Below, piece by piece: positions 43,437 through 53,473 of a DNA stretch of 64,000 bases (position 1 is its first letter; every line of letters begins with the position of its first letter). Position numbers and translations under genes: made by a program. The DNA comes from Asticcacaulis currens (lineage in GTDB: Bacteria; Pseudomonadota; Alphaproteobacteria; Caulobacterales; Caulobacteraceae): contig NZ_JAQQKW010000006.1 of the NCBI RefSeq assembly GCF_028550395.1, positions 204,995 through 268,994 of the forward strand, written 5' to 3'. The notes below the pieces were generated by a model. It ran no database searches. It was not told the DNA's origin and was given only the letters and a program-made list of their open reading frames with translations.

Positions 43437-44873
43437 CTAGTGGTGAACTTCGTCATGCAGAGCAGAGTCGAGACCGGCTTCTTCATCCGCTTCCGACACG
43501 CGCAGGCCCGTGGTGAACTTGCAGATGACAAGGATGATAAAGGTGCCGATGGCGGACCACAGGATCGTAAAGACCAGACCCATGAACTGAGCCCCGACCG
43601 AAGCGCCTTCGGCCAGCGGGTTGATCGACGGGTCGGCAAATACCGCCGTCAGGATCGCGCCGAGGAAACCACCCGCACCGTGGATGCCGAAAGCGTCCAG
43701 CGAGTCGTCATAGCCCAGCAGGCGCTTCACCCACACCGCCGAGGTGTAGCAGAAGGGACCCGCGATCAGGCCGATGATCAGTGCACCGGTCGGGTTGACG
43801 AAACCGGCGGCCGGGGTGATGGCCACGAGGCCCGCCACGATACCGGACAGGATGCCGAGCAGCGACGGCTTGCGGCGGATGGTCCATTCGACCAGCTTCC
43901 ACGTCAGACCAGCGGCGCAGGCGGCCAGAATGGTGTTCAGCAGAGCGGCGGCGGCGATACCGTCAGCGGCCCATTCCGAACCGGCGTTGAAACCGATCCA
44001 GCCAACGAACAGCAGCGAAGCGCCGATCATGACGAAGATCAGGTTGTTCGGTGTCATTTCTTCGGTGCCGTAACCCTTACGTCGGCCAAGGAAGATGGCG
44101 GCCACCAGACCAGCGACACCGGAGTTGACGTGAACAACGGCACCACCGGCGAAGTCGAGCACGTGCATGGCCGCCAGATAACCGCCACCCCAGACCTGGT
44201 GACAGATCGGCGCATAGATGAAGACCGACCACAGGGCCATGAACAGCAGCAGACCCGACAGCTTGATCCGTTCGGCAAAAGCGCCGGTGATCAGGGCGGG
44301 CGTGATGATGGCGAAGGTCATCTGATAGGCGATCCACAGCATTTCCGGCAGGCCGGGCGCCGAGGCATAGGCCGTCGAGGTGGTCACGCCCTTGAGCAGG
44401 AACACGTCGAAGCCGCCGATGAATTTGTTGACGGTTTCACCCGGGATGCCGAACAGCGCCTTGTCAGCCACCCCGAAGGACAGGCTGTAGCCGACGACGA
44501 ACCACAGGACCGCCACGACGCAGGTCACGGCGACCGACTGGGTCACGGTGGCGATGATGTTCTTCTTGCGCACCATACCGCCGTAGAACAGGGCGAGACC
44601 CGGCATGGTCATCATCAGCACGAGGGCCGTGGCGACGATGATCCAGGCGGTGCCGGCGGCGTCAAGCGTCAGCGGCTTCTGGTGGGCGAGGAGGACGGGG
44701 GCCGGCGCTTCGGCGGCCGCCGTAGGTGTGGCGGCTTCCGAAGCCGGAGCCGCTTCCGAAACCGCAGCTTCGGAGGTGACCGCCGCCGCGTGGGCGACAG
44801 TGACGACCGGGGCCGTCACGAGGAGTGCGGCGGAGGCCGCCAGCACTTTTGAGAATTTAATCCACGTTTTCAA
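43437..44873 (-). CDS. amtB: Ammonium transporter AmtB
   Basis: AmtB is a trimeric inner-membrane channel for ammonium. The 478-residue protein has a signal peptide, then an Ala/Glu/Ser/Pro-rich periplasmic segment of about 35 residues, and eleven predicted spans. The pore twin histidines are in GGAVVHVNSG and DAFGIHGAGG, and the signature FYGGMVRKKN is in the first part. The C-terminal tail ends in HDEVHH. In most proteobacteria it is paired with glnK; here the nearest PII gene, glnB, sits upstream of glnA about 2 kb away on the same strand. Confidence 0.95.
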   Translation of the reverse strand: MKTWIKFSKVLAASAALLVTAPVVTVAHAAAVTSEAAVSEAAPASEAATPTAAAEAPAPVLLAHQKPLTLDAAGTAWIIVATALVLMMTMPGLALFYGGMVRKKNIIATVTQSVAVTCVVAVLWFVVGYSLSFGVADKALFGIPGETVNKFIGGFDVFLLKGVTTSTAYASAPGLPEMLWIAYQMTFAIITPALITGAFAERIKLSGLLLFMALWSVFIYAPICHQVWGGGYLAAMHVLDFAGGAVVHVNSGVAGLVAAIFLGRRKGYGTEEMTPNNLIFVMIGASLLFVGWIGFNAGSEWAADGIAAAALLNTILAACAAGLTWKLVEWTIRRKPSLLGILSGIVAGLVAITPAAGFVNPTGALIIGLIAGPFCYTSAVWVKRLLGYDDSLDAFGIHGAGGFLGAILTAVFADPSINPLAEGASVGAQFMGLVFTILWSAIGTFIILVICKFTTGLRVSEADEEAGLDSALHDEVHH

Positions 44874-44954
44874 GTTATCCCCCTTGGATAAGCGGATGTT
44901 GCACCGGCGAAGAGTGCCGCCATGCGTTTGTTTCGCAAAGGGTTTTGTTAAGAC

Positions 44955-45018
44955 ATGGCGGGGTGAGGGGGCGTGCGGGGATTTAATGCGTCATTTATGT
45001 GTCAATATGGCGGGGTGA
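44955..45018. promoter_or_regulatory. Pair of direct repeats upstream of amtB
   Basis: ATGGCGGGGTGA occurs at 44955-44966 and again at 45007-45018, 52 bases apart (close to five helical turns), 80 to 145 bases before the amtB ATG. The spacing fits two sites for one DNA-binding protein. No regulator can be named. Confidence 0.4.
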
Positions 45019-45141
45019 AACGCGCAAACCCTGAAAATCAGGTTGGTATCAAATGATATTATAAAAGTATCCGGTGAAACTATATTTTAGACAGCGCTTT
45101 CAGAACGGTAATCAGGTCTTTTGACCACCACCCATATGCAA
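45019..45141. other. Gene-free stretch before the glnA terminator
   Basis: Between amtB and glnA. No gene is present. An AT-rich block (ATGATATTATAAAAG) at about 45052-45067 could hold part of the amtB promoter on the reverse strand. Confidence 0.4.
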
Positions 45142-45170
45142 ACAAGCCGCCCCAGTTAGGAGCGGCTTGT
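45142..45170 (-). terminator. Terminator-like hairpin after glnA
   Basis: ACAAGCCGC pairs with GCGGCTTGT. On the reverse strand the stem is followed by only three T, so its strength is uncertain. It lies about 37 bases after the glnA stop. Confidence 0.65.
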
Positions 45171-45206
45171 TCTTTAAAATCAACCCTTTGCGGGGAGATA
45201 TTGAGC

Positions 45207-46613
45207 TTAGCCCTTGTAGTACATCTCGAACTCGATCGGGTGCGGACGCAGTTCGAAGGCCATCACTTCTTCCATCTTGAGTTCGATGTAGGAGTCGATG
45301 AAATCGTCGTCGAACACGCCGCCCTTCTTGAGGAAGGCGCGGTCCTTGTCGAGGTTGTCGAGGGCTTCACGCAGGCTGCCGCAGACTTCCGGCACGGCCT
45401 TTTGCTCTTGCGGCGGCAGGTCGTACAGGTTTTTGTCGGCCGCCGGGCCCGGATCAATGCGGTTTTCGATACCGTCGAGACCAGCCATCAGCAGGGCGGA
45501 GAAGGTCAGGTAGGGGTTGCCCAGCGGATCGGGGAAGCGCGCTTCGATACGCTTGCCCTTCGGCGAAGACACCCACGGAATACGGATCGAGGCCGAGCGG
45601 TTACGCGACGAATAGGCCAGCTTCACCGGGGCTTCGTAGCCCGGAACCAGACGCTTGTAGGAGTTGGTCGTCGGGTTGGCGAAGGCGTTGATGGCCTTGG
45701 CGTGCTTGATGATGCCGCCGATGTACCACAGGCACAGGTCCGACAGACCGGCATACTTGTCACCAGCGAACAGCGGCTTGCCGTTCTTCCAGATCGACTG
45801 GTGGACGTGCATACCCGAACCGTTGTCACCGAACATCGGCTTCGGCATGAAGGTCGCGGTCTTGCCATAGGCGTGGGCGACGTTCTGCACGACGTACTTG
45901 TAGAGCTGGGTACGGTCGGCCATGGTCAGCATGTCCGAGAACTTCAGGCCGAGCTCGTGCTGGGCCGGCGCCACTTCGTGGTGGTGCTTTTCCGGTTCCA
46001 TGCCCAGTTCGCCCATGACGGCGAGCATTTCACCGCGCAGGTCCTGGCAGGAGTCCACCGGGTTGACCGGGAAGTAGCCGCCCTTCGGGCCCGGACGGTG
46101 ACCCATATTGCCTTCGGCGTATTCCTTGGCCGAGTTAATCGGCAGTTCCGACGAGTCGAAGGAGAAGCCGGTGTTGTTCGGCGCGATCGACCAGCGGACG
46201 TCGTCGAACAGGAAGAATTCGGCTTCCGGACCGAAATAGACGGTGTCGCCGATGCCGGCCGACTGCACGTAGGCGAGCGCCTTCTTGGCGATCGAGCGCG
46301 GGTCGCGGTTATAGGGCTCGTTGGTATCCGGATTGATGACGTCGCAGAACAGGAAGAGGGTGGTCTGCTGATAGAAGGGGTCGATATAGGCCGTCTTCAG
46401 GTCCGGGCGCAGCTTCATGTCGGATTCGTTGATGGCCTTCCAGCCGGCGATCGACGAGCCGTCGAACATGGTGCCGTCATTGAGGAAGTCTTCATCGACG
46501 AGATCGATGTCGAAGGTCACATGCTGCATCTTGCCGCGAACGTCGGTGAAGCGAACGTCAACATACTTGACGTCCTTTTCCTTGATGAGCTTGAGAATGT
46601 CTGCTGCGGTCAT
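45207..46613 (-). CDS. glnA: Glutamine synthetase, type I
   Basis: GlnA joins ammonia to glutamate using ATP, the main route of nitrogen assimilation. The 468-residue protein has FDGSSIAGW, the metal-binding [14 protein letters not shown], the catalytic-region [13 protein letters not shown] and [13 protein letters not shown], and the adenylylation site KNLYDLPP with Tyr397, as in E. coli. Presence of that Tyr shows it is the type regulated by covalent AMP. It follows glnB by 42 bases, and the two form an operon. Confidence 0.97.
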   Translation of the reverse strand: MTAADILKLIKEKDVKYVDVRFTDVRGKMQHVTFDIDLVDEDFLNDGTMFDGSSIAGWKAINESDMKLRPDLKTAYIDPFYQQTTLFLFCDVINPDTNEPYNRDPRSIAKKALAYVQSAGIGDTVYFGPEAEFFLFDDVRWSIAPNNTGFSFDSSELPINSAKEYAEGNMGHRPGPKGGYFPVNPVDSCQDLRGEMLAVMGELGMEPEKHHHEVAPAQHELGLKFSDMLTMADRTQLYKYVVQNVAHAYGKTATFMPKPMFGDNGSGMHVHQSIWKNGKPLFAGDKYAGLSDLCLWYIGGIIKHAKAINAFANPTTNSYKRLVPGYEAPVKLAYSSRNRSASIRIPWVSSPKGKRIEARFPDPLGNPYLTFSALLMAGLDGIENRIDPGPAADKNLYDLPPQEQKAVPEVCGSLREALDNLDKDRAFLKKGGVFDDDFIDSYIELKMEEVMAFELRPHPIEFEMYYKG

Positions 46614-46655
46614 TTTTTGACGCCCTGGGTTTTTGGTTGGGTAGTTTGGGGAGGA

Positions 46656-47006
<351 letters not shown>

Positions 47007-47032
47007 TCACGACCGTTAACAGCGAAAATCTT

Positions 47033-47053
47033 TTGCATTGCGACAGAATGCAA
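47033..47053. promoter_or_regulatory. Palindrome upstream of glnB-glnA
   Basis: TTGCATT (47033-47039) and AATGCAA (47047-47053) are perfect inverted arms around seven bases. The site is 39 to 59 bases before the glnB ATG. It resembles the TGCA...TGCA layout of NtrC boxes, but I found no clean sigma-54 promoter. Confidence 0.4.
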
Positions 47054-47360
47054 GCCAGATTCCGGTGAAACAGCTCACTTGACTGTAAAGATTTATTACG
47101 ATGCGTGAGCGCACCCGTTCTGCCTTTAGCCGCAGTCGGGGGCAAATTCAAAAGGAAATTACGCCTGTTAGCCGATTTGGAAACCGCAACCCCTTTTCCA
47201 GCGGGCGCAGGCCTCGCCTGTCAGGCCACATGATTTCCTCTGAAATCATATCACGACCCTAAATCACGCCTTTTGGGCCGTAAAGATAGACCAAAGAGAA
47301 TTTTTCCCGGCGTCGCTGCCGCACCGGCGAAGAAGTCGCCAAAGAAGCCTCTGGGCCAAA
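47054..47360. other. Gene-free stretch upstream of glnB
   Basis: Roughly 300 bases between the glnB palindrome and the rplI terminator. I see no gene, tRNA or clear repeat. The glnB promoter probably starts here on the reverse strand. Confidence 0.5.
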
Positions 47361-47391
47361 ATAAAACCCCCGGATCGTGAAATCCGGGGGT
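47361..47391 (-). terminator. Intrinsic terminator after rpsF-rpsR-rplI
   Basis: ACCCCCGGAT pairs perfectly with ATCCGGGGGT, followed on the reverse strand by a T-rich run. It lies about 25 bases after the rplI stop. Confidence 0.9.
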
Positions 47392-47414
47392 CTTTGAGTA
47401 TCCGATATCGGATT

Positions 47415-47999
47415 TTAGTACTCGTAAGACTCTTCGATGGCCTGACCGGCACCGCCTTCGAGAAGGTCGGCAGCGGCGGCTTCGTCAGCCAGACGGTCTT
47501 CTTCGAACTGCGCGGCGATAACGTTTTCGCCGGCGGCCTGACGTTCGGCCTCTTCAGCCGAGCGCGCGACGTTGACCGTGATCGAGATCGTGACTTCGGC
47601 GTGCAGACGCACCTTAAGGGCGTGCAGACCAAGGGTCTTGATCGGGGTGTCGAGAACGATCTGGTTGCGCTCGACCTTGCCGCCGGTTTCAGCGACGGCG
47701 TCAGCAACGTCACGGCCGGTGACCGAACCGTAGAGTTGACCGGTTTCACCCGCCTGACGGATGATCACGTACTGCTGACCGTCGAGTTCAGCGCCTTGGG
47801 TTTCGGCAGCCGAGCGAGCGGCGGCGTTACGGGCGACGATCTGTTCCTTCTGAGCTTCGAAGAACTTCAGATTGGCGGTCGTAGCGCGCAGGGCCTTGTG
47901 ACGCGGCAGCAGGAAGTTACGGGCAAAGCCGTCCTTCACCGACACGACGTCACCGATAACGCCCAGATTTTCAACGCGTTCCAGGAGAACAACTTTCAT
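47415..47999 (-). CDS. rplI: 50S ribosomal protein L9
   Basis: L9 bridges adjacent ribosomes and limits frameshifting. The 194-residue protein has the N-terminal signature [29 protein letters not shown], a long central helix, and the C-terminal rRNA-binding domain ([37 protein letters not shown]). The acidic tail of about 50 residues ([10 protein letters not shown]...EESYEY) makes it longer than the usual 150, a feature seen in alphaproteobacteria. It is the third gene of rpsF-rpsR-rplI. Confidence 0.96.
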   Translation of the reverse strand: MKVVLLERVENLGVIGDVVSVKDGFARNFLLPRHKALRATTANLKFFEAQKEQIVARNAAARSAAETQGAELDGQQYVIIRQAGETGQLYGSVTGRDVADAVAETGGKVERNQIVLDTPIKTLGLHALKVRLHAEVTISITVNVARSAEEAERQAAGENVIAAQFEEDRLADEAAAADLLEGGAGQAIEESYEY

Positions 48000-48011
48000 G
48001 GGTGCGTCTCC

Positions 48012-48290
48012 TTACTTCACGACGTAGGGCAGAAGTGCCAGGAAGCGGGCGCGCTTGATGGCCTTGGCCAGCTCACGTTGCTTCTTTTGCGACACGGCGG
48101 TGATGCGCGACGGCACGATCTTGCCGCGCTCGGAGATGTAGCGTTGCAGCAGCTTCACGTCCTTGTAGTCGATCTTCGGAGCATTGGCGCCGGAGAACGG
48201 GCACACCTTACGGCGGCGGAAAAACGGACGACGAGCCGGAGCGGAGCCGACGGGAGCGCCCGGAGTGGCGGCGATAGTGTCTTCAGCCAT
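48012..48290 (-). CDS. rpsR: 30S ribosomal protein S18
   Basis: S18 binds the platform of the small subunit next to S6. The 92-residue product has an Ala/Pro-rich N-terminus, [12 protein letters not shown] with the conserved cysteine, then [50 protein letters not shown]. It sits 12 bases from both rpsF and rplI. Confidence 0.97.
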   Translation of the reverse strand: MAEDTIAATPGAPVGSAPARRPFFRRRKVCPFSGANAPKIDYKDVKLLQRYISERGKIVPSRITAVSQKKQRELAKAIKRARFLALLPYVVK

Positions 48291-48302
48291 CTTCAGCTCT
48301 CC

Positions 48303-48677
48303 TTATTGCTCAGCGAATTCAGCACGTTCGGAACGCTCAGCGCGCTCCGGACGGTCACGACGCGACAGAACCGGCGACAGTTCCAGATCCAGCTCTTCGA
48401 CGCGAACGGTCAGGAAGCGGATGACGTCTTCGTTGATCGACAACTGACGTTCCATTTCCTTCACGGCGGCCGCCGGCGCATCAATGGCCAGCAGCGAGTA
48501 GTGCGCCTTGCGGTTCTTCTTCACGCGGTAGGTGAGGTTGCGCAGACCCCAGTATTCGATCTTGGCGACCGAGCCGCCCAGTTCTTCGATCAGCGCCTTG
48601 AGGGTATCGTTGAGACCTTCCGCCTGTTGCGGCGAAATGTCCTGCCGTGCGAGCACGACGTGTTCATAAAGTGCCAT
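48303..48677 (-). CDS. rpsF: 30S ribosomal protein S6
   Basis: S6 forms a dimer with S18 on the 30S platform. The 124-residue protein starts [22 protein letters not shown] and contains [33 protein letters not shown], the family core. The C-terminal acidic tail is Arg/Glu-rich. ATG 48677 gives the family N-terminus; an upstream in-frame start would add 19 residues of poor sequence. The first gene of the S6-S18-L9 operon. Confidence 0.96.
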   Translation of the reverse strand: MALYEHVVLARQDISPQQAEGLNDTLKALIEELGGSVAKIEYWGLRNLTYRVKKNRKAHYSLLAIDAPAAAVKEMERQLSINEDVIRFLTVRVEELDLELSPVLSRRDRPERAERSERAEFAEQ

Positions 48678-48894
48678 TTGGTCCTCTTCCGTTGAGCGGG
48701 GTGGCGCGCATCCGGGCGGAAGCCCCGGACACACGATGGATCATGGCTCCTCACAATGAGGAATGACCACCACGCAAGCGACGCGGGCGCTATAGTCGAT
48801 AACGCCCGCATAATCAAGTGTCGGTAACCGTGTCAAAACGGCCTGCAACGGACGTTTCACAGCGTTCTGACGCGACTACGGTGTTGGGACAGCC

Positions 48895-49422
48895 CTATTT
48901 CAGGCTGTCGGCAGCCGCCAGCAGGCTGGGCACGTGGGTCGCCGCATTGCCGGAATCGTGGACGAAGGCGATCTTGCCGTCCTTACCAATAATGTAGGAG
49001 ACGCGACCCGACATCGGCACAGCCGGCATCTTGGCATCGTATTTCTCGGCGATCCTGGCCCCCTTGTCCGAACCGACCGGGAACTTGCCACCGCAGTCCG
49101 CCTTTGAGAACTTCTTGAGCGTCGGCACATCATCCGCCGACAGGCCGACGACGCTGATCTTTTTGGCGGCGAACTTGTCCATGTTTTCGGAGAACTGACG
49201 CGCTTCCAGCGAGCAGCCGCCGGTGAACGCCTTGGGGTAGAAGTACACAATCACCGGGCCTTGCTTCAAAGCGGATTTCAGCGAAAACGCATGAGTTTCG
49301 CCGTTGGTGGCGGCCTCGACCTTGAAGTCGGGGGCCTTGTCGCCAACCTTGAGCGCGGCCAGCGCAGGCGAAGTGGCGGTAAGGGCAAACGCAGCGGCAA
49401 CCAGAGCGGCACGGATGAGCAT
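48895..49422 (-). CDS. Exported peroxiredoxin (BCP/PrxQ-like)
   Basis: A 175-residue thiol peroxidase with a signal peptide (MLIRAALVAAAFALTATSPALA), so it acts in the periplasm. The mature part has VGDKAPDFKVEA, YPKAFTGGCSLEARQFSENM with the peroxidatic Cys, and a second Cys in KADCGGKFP, much further away than the PrxQ resolving Cys. Gly-Gly replaces the usual Pro before the peroxidatic Cys. ATG 49422 is the start. It is the second peroxiredoxin in this window; the other, at 19463, is cytosolic with one cysteine. Confidence 0.88.
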   Translation of the reverse strand: MLIRAALVAAAFALTATSPALAALKVGDKAPDFKVEAATNGETHAFSLKSALKQGPVIVYFYPKAFTGGCSLEARQFSENMDKFAAKKISVVGLSADDVPTLKKFSKADCGGKFPVGSDKGARIAEKYDAKMPAVPMSGRVSYIIGKDGKIAFVHDSGNAATHVPSLLAAADSLK

Positions 49423-49544
49423 GAGACGTCTCCATTGTGTGAAGTGTCTCCATATACGCCGATTTGGCGACCTTGGCTCAGATAATCGACCGGACTTTGA
49501 CTTGCCAATCGCAATCTGGATGATTGCTATTGGCAAGTGAGGCA

Positions 49545-51497
49545 TTAGTAGGGCGGATTGTGCTTCTCGATAAAGGCCACCACGGCGTCCATGGTCTGCA
49601 CGCGGGTGGGTTCCCGCGACAGCCAGTGATCCTCTTCTTTCAGAAGGATCAGATCAACCTCCTTACCGGCTTTTTTCAGGGCGTCGCGCATTCGGTAGCT
49701 CTGATCAATCGGCACAACCGTGTCGTCCTTGCCGTGGATCAACTGGATGGGGATGGTGATATTAGCGGCCTTCAGGTCCGGCGATACCTCGGCCCAGCGG
49801 CTTTCATCGCCCAGAAACCGCTTCCAGTACAGCACCCGCCGCGCTTGTTTGTCATAGCCGACGGACTCTTCTTCGTAAGCGATCATCTTCTTGAGATTGG
49901 TCACCGGCGCGATGCCGCTGGCGCAGCGATAGACGCCCGGATCAAGCGCCGCCCCCGCCATGGCCGCATAGCCACCGTAGGAGGCCCCGACAATGCAAAC
50001 GCGCTTGGGGTCGATCGTCCCTTCCTTGGCCAGATAGCGCACGCCGTCCGACAGGTCGGTCTGCATCTTGCGGCCCCATTCCCCGTAGCCCTTTTCGGTA
50101 AAGCTGTCACCGTAGCCGCTCGAACCGCGGAAATTGGGTTGCAATACGGCATACCCGCGCGAGGCGATGGCCTGAGACATCCAGTCATATCTGATGTCGT
50201 CATAGGACTCCGGCCCGCCATGCGGCAGGACGATCAGGGGCAGGTTTTTGGCCTCACGACCGGGCGGCAGGGTCAGATAGCCGTTAATCTCCAGCCCATC
50301 TGCCGCCTTGTAGGTCACCTTGCGCTTTTCGGCGACCCATTCCGAAGGTACGTCAGGTCGCGTCTGGCCAGCGAGTTTGAAGCTCTTGGTGGTGTAGTCG
50401 ATATAGTAGTAGGTGCCTGGATCGCCGGGTCCTTCCCCATAGACGATGATCTGGCGGCCATCATCAGACATATCAACCAGCTTTCGGTAGGTATAGTCCG
50501 GCATACCTTTCTCGATCAGATGCGGCAGGTTGGCCAGATCGGGAGCAAAAAAGGTATAGGCGGGGCCATCGGGGCTGTAATTGATAAAGCCCGCCAGCTT
50601 GCCCGTCGCCGGATGATAGAAGGTGCCGACATTACTGCCCTTGGTATCCAGAGGCTCGCTGAACCGGCCATCCGGGAAGACTTCGTAATAGTTGCCAGCC
50701 TTTTCGCCGGCATTGATATAGACCAACACCGATTCGTCATCGCGGCCGCGTCCCACAAGAGACGGCGCGTCCAGCATCTGTTTTTCCGAATAGATCGCGC
50801 GCCATTTGCCATTCTGGTGATAGCGCAGGGTCCATATCTTAGTGTCGCGATCATATTCGGCCCGGGCTATGATCTCGCCATCGCCGCGCACAATCCAGTT
50901 CTGAACGTGGTAGGGGACTTCGTCCATTACCCGCCCGCGCCCGGTGTTCAGATCAAAATTGTAGAGGCTGCGCAGGCCTTCGTTCTCGATCTTGGTATTG
51001 GAGGCGGTGACCCGATACTCGCCCTTGATTTTGACGCGCTGAAAATCCCCCATGACGATGGGATAAAAGCCTCCGGTCTTGTCAAACAGGGCAAAGGTCT
51101 TGTTGCGGGGCAGGTCCAGTATCTGTCCGGAATAATACTCGTCCTTTCCGCCAACGAATTCACGCAGATATGCGGCTTGCGACGAAATGAGGATGATACG
51201 AGTTGCGTCTCCCCAGAAGAGGCTGCGGACCTTTACGCCGCCGACCCGCATGGCCTTGAAGTCGTTCTTGTCGATGTCGATGTCCATCAGGAAGCGTTCA
51301 CCGCCCGCGTTCCGGATCAAGGCGACCCGCTTACCATCCGGGGACAAGGCTACTTCGTCGATGGCGGGCAGTTTACTAAAGGCCGTCAGCGGCGGCGGTG
51401 TGCCCAGAGTGTTTGCCGCAGGCGCGGTTTCTGCCACGGCGGAAAAAGCGCAGGCCGTCGCAACGCCGGCCAGGACGATGGTCTTCAGAATAGTCAT
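49545..51497 (-). CDS. Exported S9 family peptidase (acylaminoacyl-peptidase/oligopeptidase-like)
   Basis: A 650-residue serine peptidase with a signal peptide ([19 protein letters not shown]) and so periplasmic. The N-terminal beta-propeller includes LSPDGKRVALIRNAGGERFLMDIDI. The C-terminal catalytic domain has GGPESYDDIRYD, the nucleophile GASYGGYAAM (Ser506), the acid HGKDDTVVP (Asp592) and the His in EEDHWLSR (His624). The propeller is shorter than in the DPP-IV-like protein at 5270, and there is no double-Glu motif, so it is an oligopeptidase or acyl-aminoacyl type. Substrate unknown. Confidence 0.9.
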   Translation of the reverse strand: MTILKTIVLAGVATACAFSAVAETAPAANTLGTPPPLTAFSKLPAIDEVALSPDGKRVALIRNAGGERFLMDIDIDKNDFKAMRVGGVKVRSLFWGDATRIILISSQAAYLREFVGGKDEYYSGQILDLPRNKTFALFDKTGGFYPIVMGDFQRVKIKGEYRVTASNTKIENEGLRSLYNFDLNTGRGRVMDEVPYHVQNWIVRGDGEIIARAEYDRDTKIWTLRYHQNGKWRAIYSEKQMLDAPSLVGRGRDDESVLVYINAGEKAGNYYEVFPDGRFSEPLDTKGSNVGTFYHPATGKLAGFINYSPDGPAYTFFAPDLANLPHLIEKGMPDYTYRKLVDMSDDGRQIIVYGEGPGDPGTYYYIDYTTKSFKLAGQTRPDVPSEWVAEKRKVTYKAADGLEINGYLTLPPGREAKNLPLIVLPHGGPESYDDIRYDWMSQAIASRGYAVLQPNFRGSSGYGDSFTEKGYGEWGRKMQTDLSDGVRYLAKEGTIDPKRVCIVGASYGGYAAMAGAALDPGVYRCASGIAPVTNLKKMIAYEEESVGYDKQARRVLYWKRFLGDESRWAEVSPDLKAANITIPIQLIHGKDDTVVPIDQSYRMRDALKKAGKEVDLILLKEEDHWLSREPTRVQTMDAVVAFIEKHNPPY

Positions 51498-51703
51498 AAA
51501 ACGCCCCCAATAGTCGCGCAGCGACGCCCCCGTCGCTTGATCATCCACGTCTGGGTTTACGACGGGTTGCGGCAATCTACAACCGTTTTCGATGGGGAGG
51601 TGCAGGATGTTGCACGGGGCAGACCGGCGTAAACCCCTTGCCCTTGCGGACGGATTGCCCTAACCCATGCCGCTCAAATCAACTGGTCGGGACAAGGCAT
51701 TAC

Positions 51704-52648
51704 ATGACTTTGGCATTCGTTTTTCCGGGACAGGGCTCTCAGAGCGTCGGCATGGGGAGCGAGCTGTTCGATAATTTCGTGGCCGCCCGTGAGGTCTTCG
51801 GCGAAGTCAACGAGGTGTTGGGGCAGGATCTTCTGAAGCTGATGCGCGAAGGGCCGGAAGCCGACCTGACCCTGACAGAAAATGCGCAGCCCGCCCTGAT
51901 GGCCGTTTCGCTGGCCGTTGTGCGCGTGCTGAAGGCCGATTTCGGCGTCGATGTGGCGAAGGCGGCTTTCTGCGCCGGTCACTCTCTCGGCGAATATTCG
52001 GCCCTGGCGGCGATGGAGGTGCTGACGCTTTCGGACGCGGCGAAGCTGCTGAAACTGCGCGGTCAGGCCATGCAGCGCGCCGTACCGGTGGGGCAGGGGG
52101 CTATGGCGGCCCTGATCGGGGCGAAGGCCGATCTGGCCCTGGCCGAGGCCGCCTGCGAAGCCGGGCGTGCGGCGGGTATAGTCGTCGTGGCCAATGACAA
52201 TAATGCCGGGCAGGTGGTGATTTCCGGTGAAAAGGCAGCGGTCGATCTGGCCGTTGAAAAGGCCAAGGAACTGGGCGCCAAGGCCATGTTGCTCAACGTC
52301 TCCGCCCCCTTCCACAGCCCGCTGATGCAGCCGGCCGCTGAAGAAATGGCTGCCGCCCTGTCCAAAACCACCTTCCATGATCCGAAGTCTGTGCTGGTGG
52401 CCAATGTCACAGCCCAGCCCGTCGGCGACAAGGCACAGTTCGCGCCGCTGCTGATCGAGCAGGTGACGGGACGCGTGCGCTGGCGCGAGTCGGTGCAGTG
52501 GCTGGCGCAGGACGGCGGCGTGACGCAGTTTGCCGAGCTTGGCGCGGGCAAGGTGCTGAGCGGCATGATCAAGCGTCTGGCCCCCGACTCCGAAGCCGTG
52601 GCGCTGAACGGCGCGGCGGACTTTGAAGCGTTTGCCAAAAGCCTCTGA
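51704..52648 (+). CDS. fabD: Malonyl-CoA:ACP transacylase
   Basis: FabD loads malonate from CoA to acyl carrier protein for fatty acid elongation. The 314-residue protein has FVFPGQGSQSVGMG, the nucleophile elbow GHSLGEYSAL, the arginine motif LKLRGQAMQRAV, and the catalytic-His SAPFHSPLMQPA. The ATG at 51704 (MTLAFVFPGQ) gives the canonical start; a longer frame upstream is not coding. It begins the fabD-fabG-acpP-fabF run. Confidence 0.96.
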   Translation: MTLAFVFPGQGSQSVGMGSELFDNFVAAREVFGEVNEVLGQDLLKLMREGPEADLTLTENAQPALMAVSLAVVRVLKADFGVDVAKAAFCAGHSLGEYSALAAMEVLTLSDAAKLLKLRGQAMQRAVPVGQGAMAALIGAKADLALAEAACEAGRAAGIVVVANDNNAGQVVISGEKAAVDLAVEKAKELGAKAMLLNVSAPFHSPLMQPAAEEMAAALSKTTFHDPKSVLVANVTAQPVGDKAQFAPLLIEQVTGRVRWRESVQWLAQDGGVTQFAELGAGKVLSGMIKRLAPDSEAVALNGAADFEAFAKSL

Positions 52649-52677
52649 TTTCCTCTTCCTTCTTACAGGAGACACCT

Positions 52678-53418
52678 ATGTTTGAACTGACCGGCAAGAC
52701 GGCGCTTGTGACCGGGGCCACCGGCGGGCTGGGGGCGCAGATTGCCCGTGCCCTGCATAACCAAGGGGCAAAGGTCGTGCTGTCCGGCACGCGCGAAGCC
52801 GTCCTCAACGATCTGGCCGCCGAACTGGGCGAAGGGGCGTTTGTCGCTGCCTGCAACCTGTCGGACGCGGCAGAGGTCGATGGCCTGATTGCCAAGGCCG
52901 AGGCGGCGGCGGGCTCACCGCTCGACATCCTTGTCGCCAACGCCGGCATTACCAAGGACGGCCTGATCCTGCGCATGAAGGATGAGGACTGGGAAGCGGT
53001 GATCAAGGTCAATCTCGAATCTTACTTCCGCCTGTCGCGCGCCGCCGTGAAGGGGATGATGAAGCGTCGCCACGGCCGCATCATCGGTATTACCTCGGTG
53101 GTGGGCGTCATGGGCAATCCGGGGCAGACCAACTATGCTGCCTCGAAGGCAGGCATGATCGGCTTTTCCAAGGCGCTGGCGCAGGAAGTGGCATCGCGCA
53201 ATATCACCGTCAACTGCATCGCGCCGGGCTTTATCGCCTCGCCGATGACCGATGTCCTCAATGAGCAGCAGCGCGACGGCATCCTGTCGAAAATCCCGGC
53301 AGGGGCGCTGGGCGAGGGTACCGATATTGCCGCCGCCGCCGTCTATCTTGCCAGCAATGAAGCCGGTTACGTGACGGGCCAAACCCTGCACGTCAACGGC
53401 GGCATGGTGATGATTTAA
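52678..53418 (+). CDS. fabG: 3-oxoacyl-ACP reductase
   Basis: FabG reduces 3-ketoacyl-ACP with NADPH. The 246-residue SDR protein has the cofactor motif TGATGGLG, the NAG motif (VANAGITKDGLILRM), and the catalytic Ser and YxxxK in ITSVVGVMGNPGQTNYAASKAG. The C-terminal GQTLHVNGGMVMI is typical. AGGAG precedes the ATG. It lies 29 bases after fabD. Confidence 0.97.
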   Translation: MFELTGKTALVTGATGGLGAQIARALHNQGAKVVLSGTREAVLNDLAAELGEGAFVAACNLSDAAEVDGLIAKAEAAAGSPLDILVANAGITKDGLILRMKDEDWEAVIKVNLESYFRLSRAAVKGMMKRRHGRIIGITSVVGVMGNPGQTNYAASKAGMIGFSKALAQEVASRNITVNCIAPGFIASPMTDVLNEQQRDGILSKIPAGALGEGTDIAAAAVYLASNEAGYVTGQTLHVNGGMVMI

Positions 53419-53473
53419 TCCCGTCATCACGTCTTTGTTGTGAAAGACTGGCTTTTCGCGCACTGAAAATGGC

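Noticed and set aside
44874..44950. Sigma-54 promoter of amtB
   Set aside because: I looked for GG-N10-GC at suitable positions on the reverse strand and found none that fit.
49524..51632. 702-codon forward frame over the S9 peptidase
   Set aside because: Antisense to a protein with an intact catalytic triad and signal peptide; the forward product has no motif.
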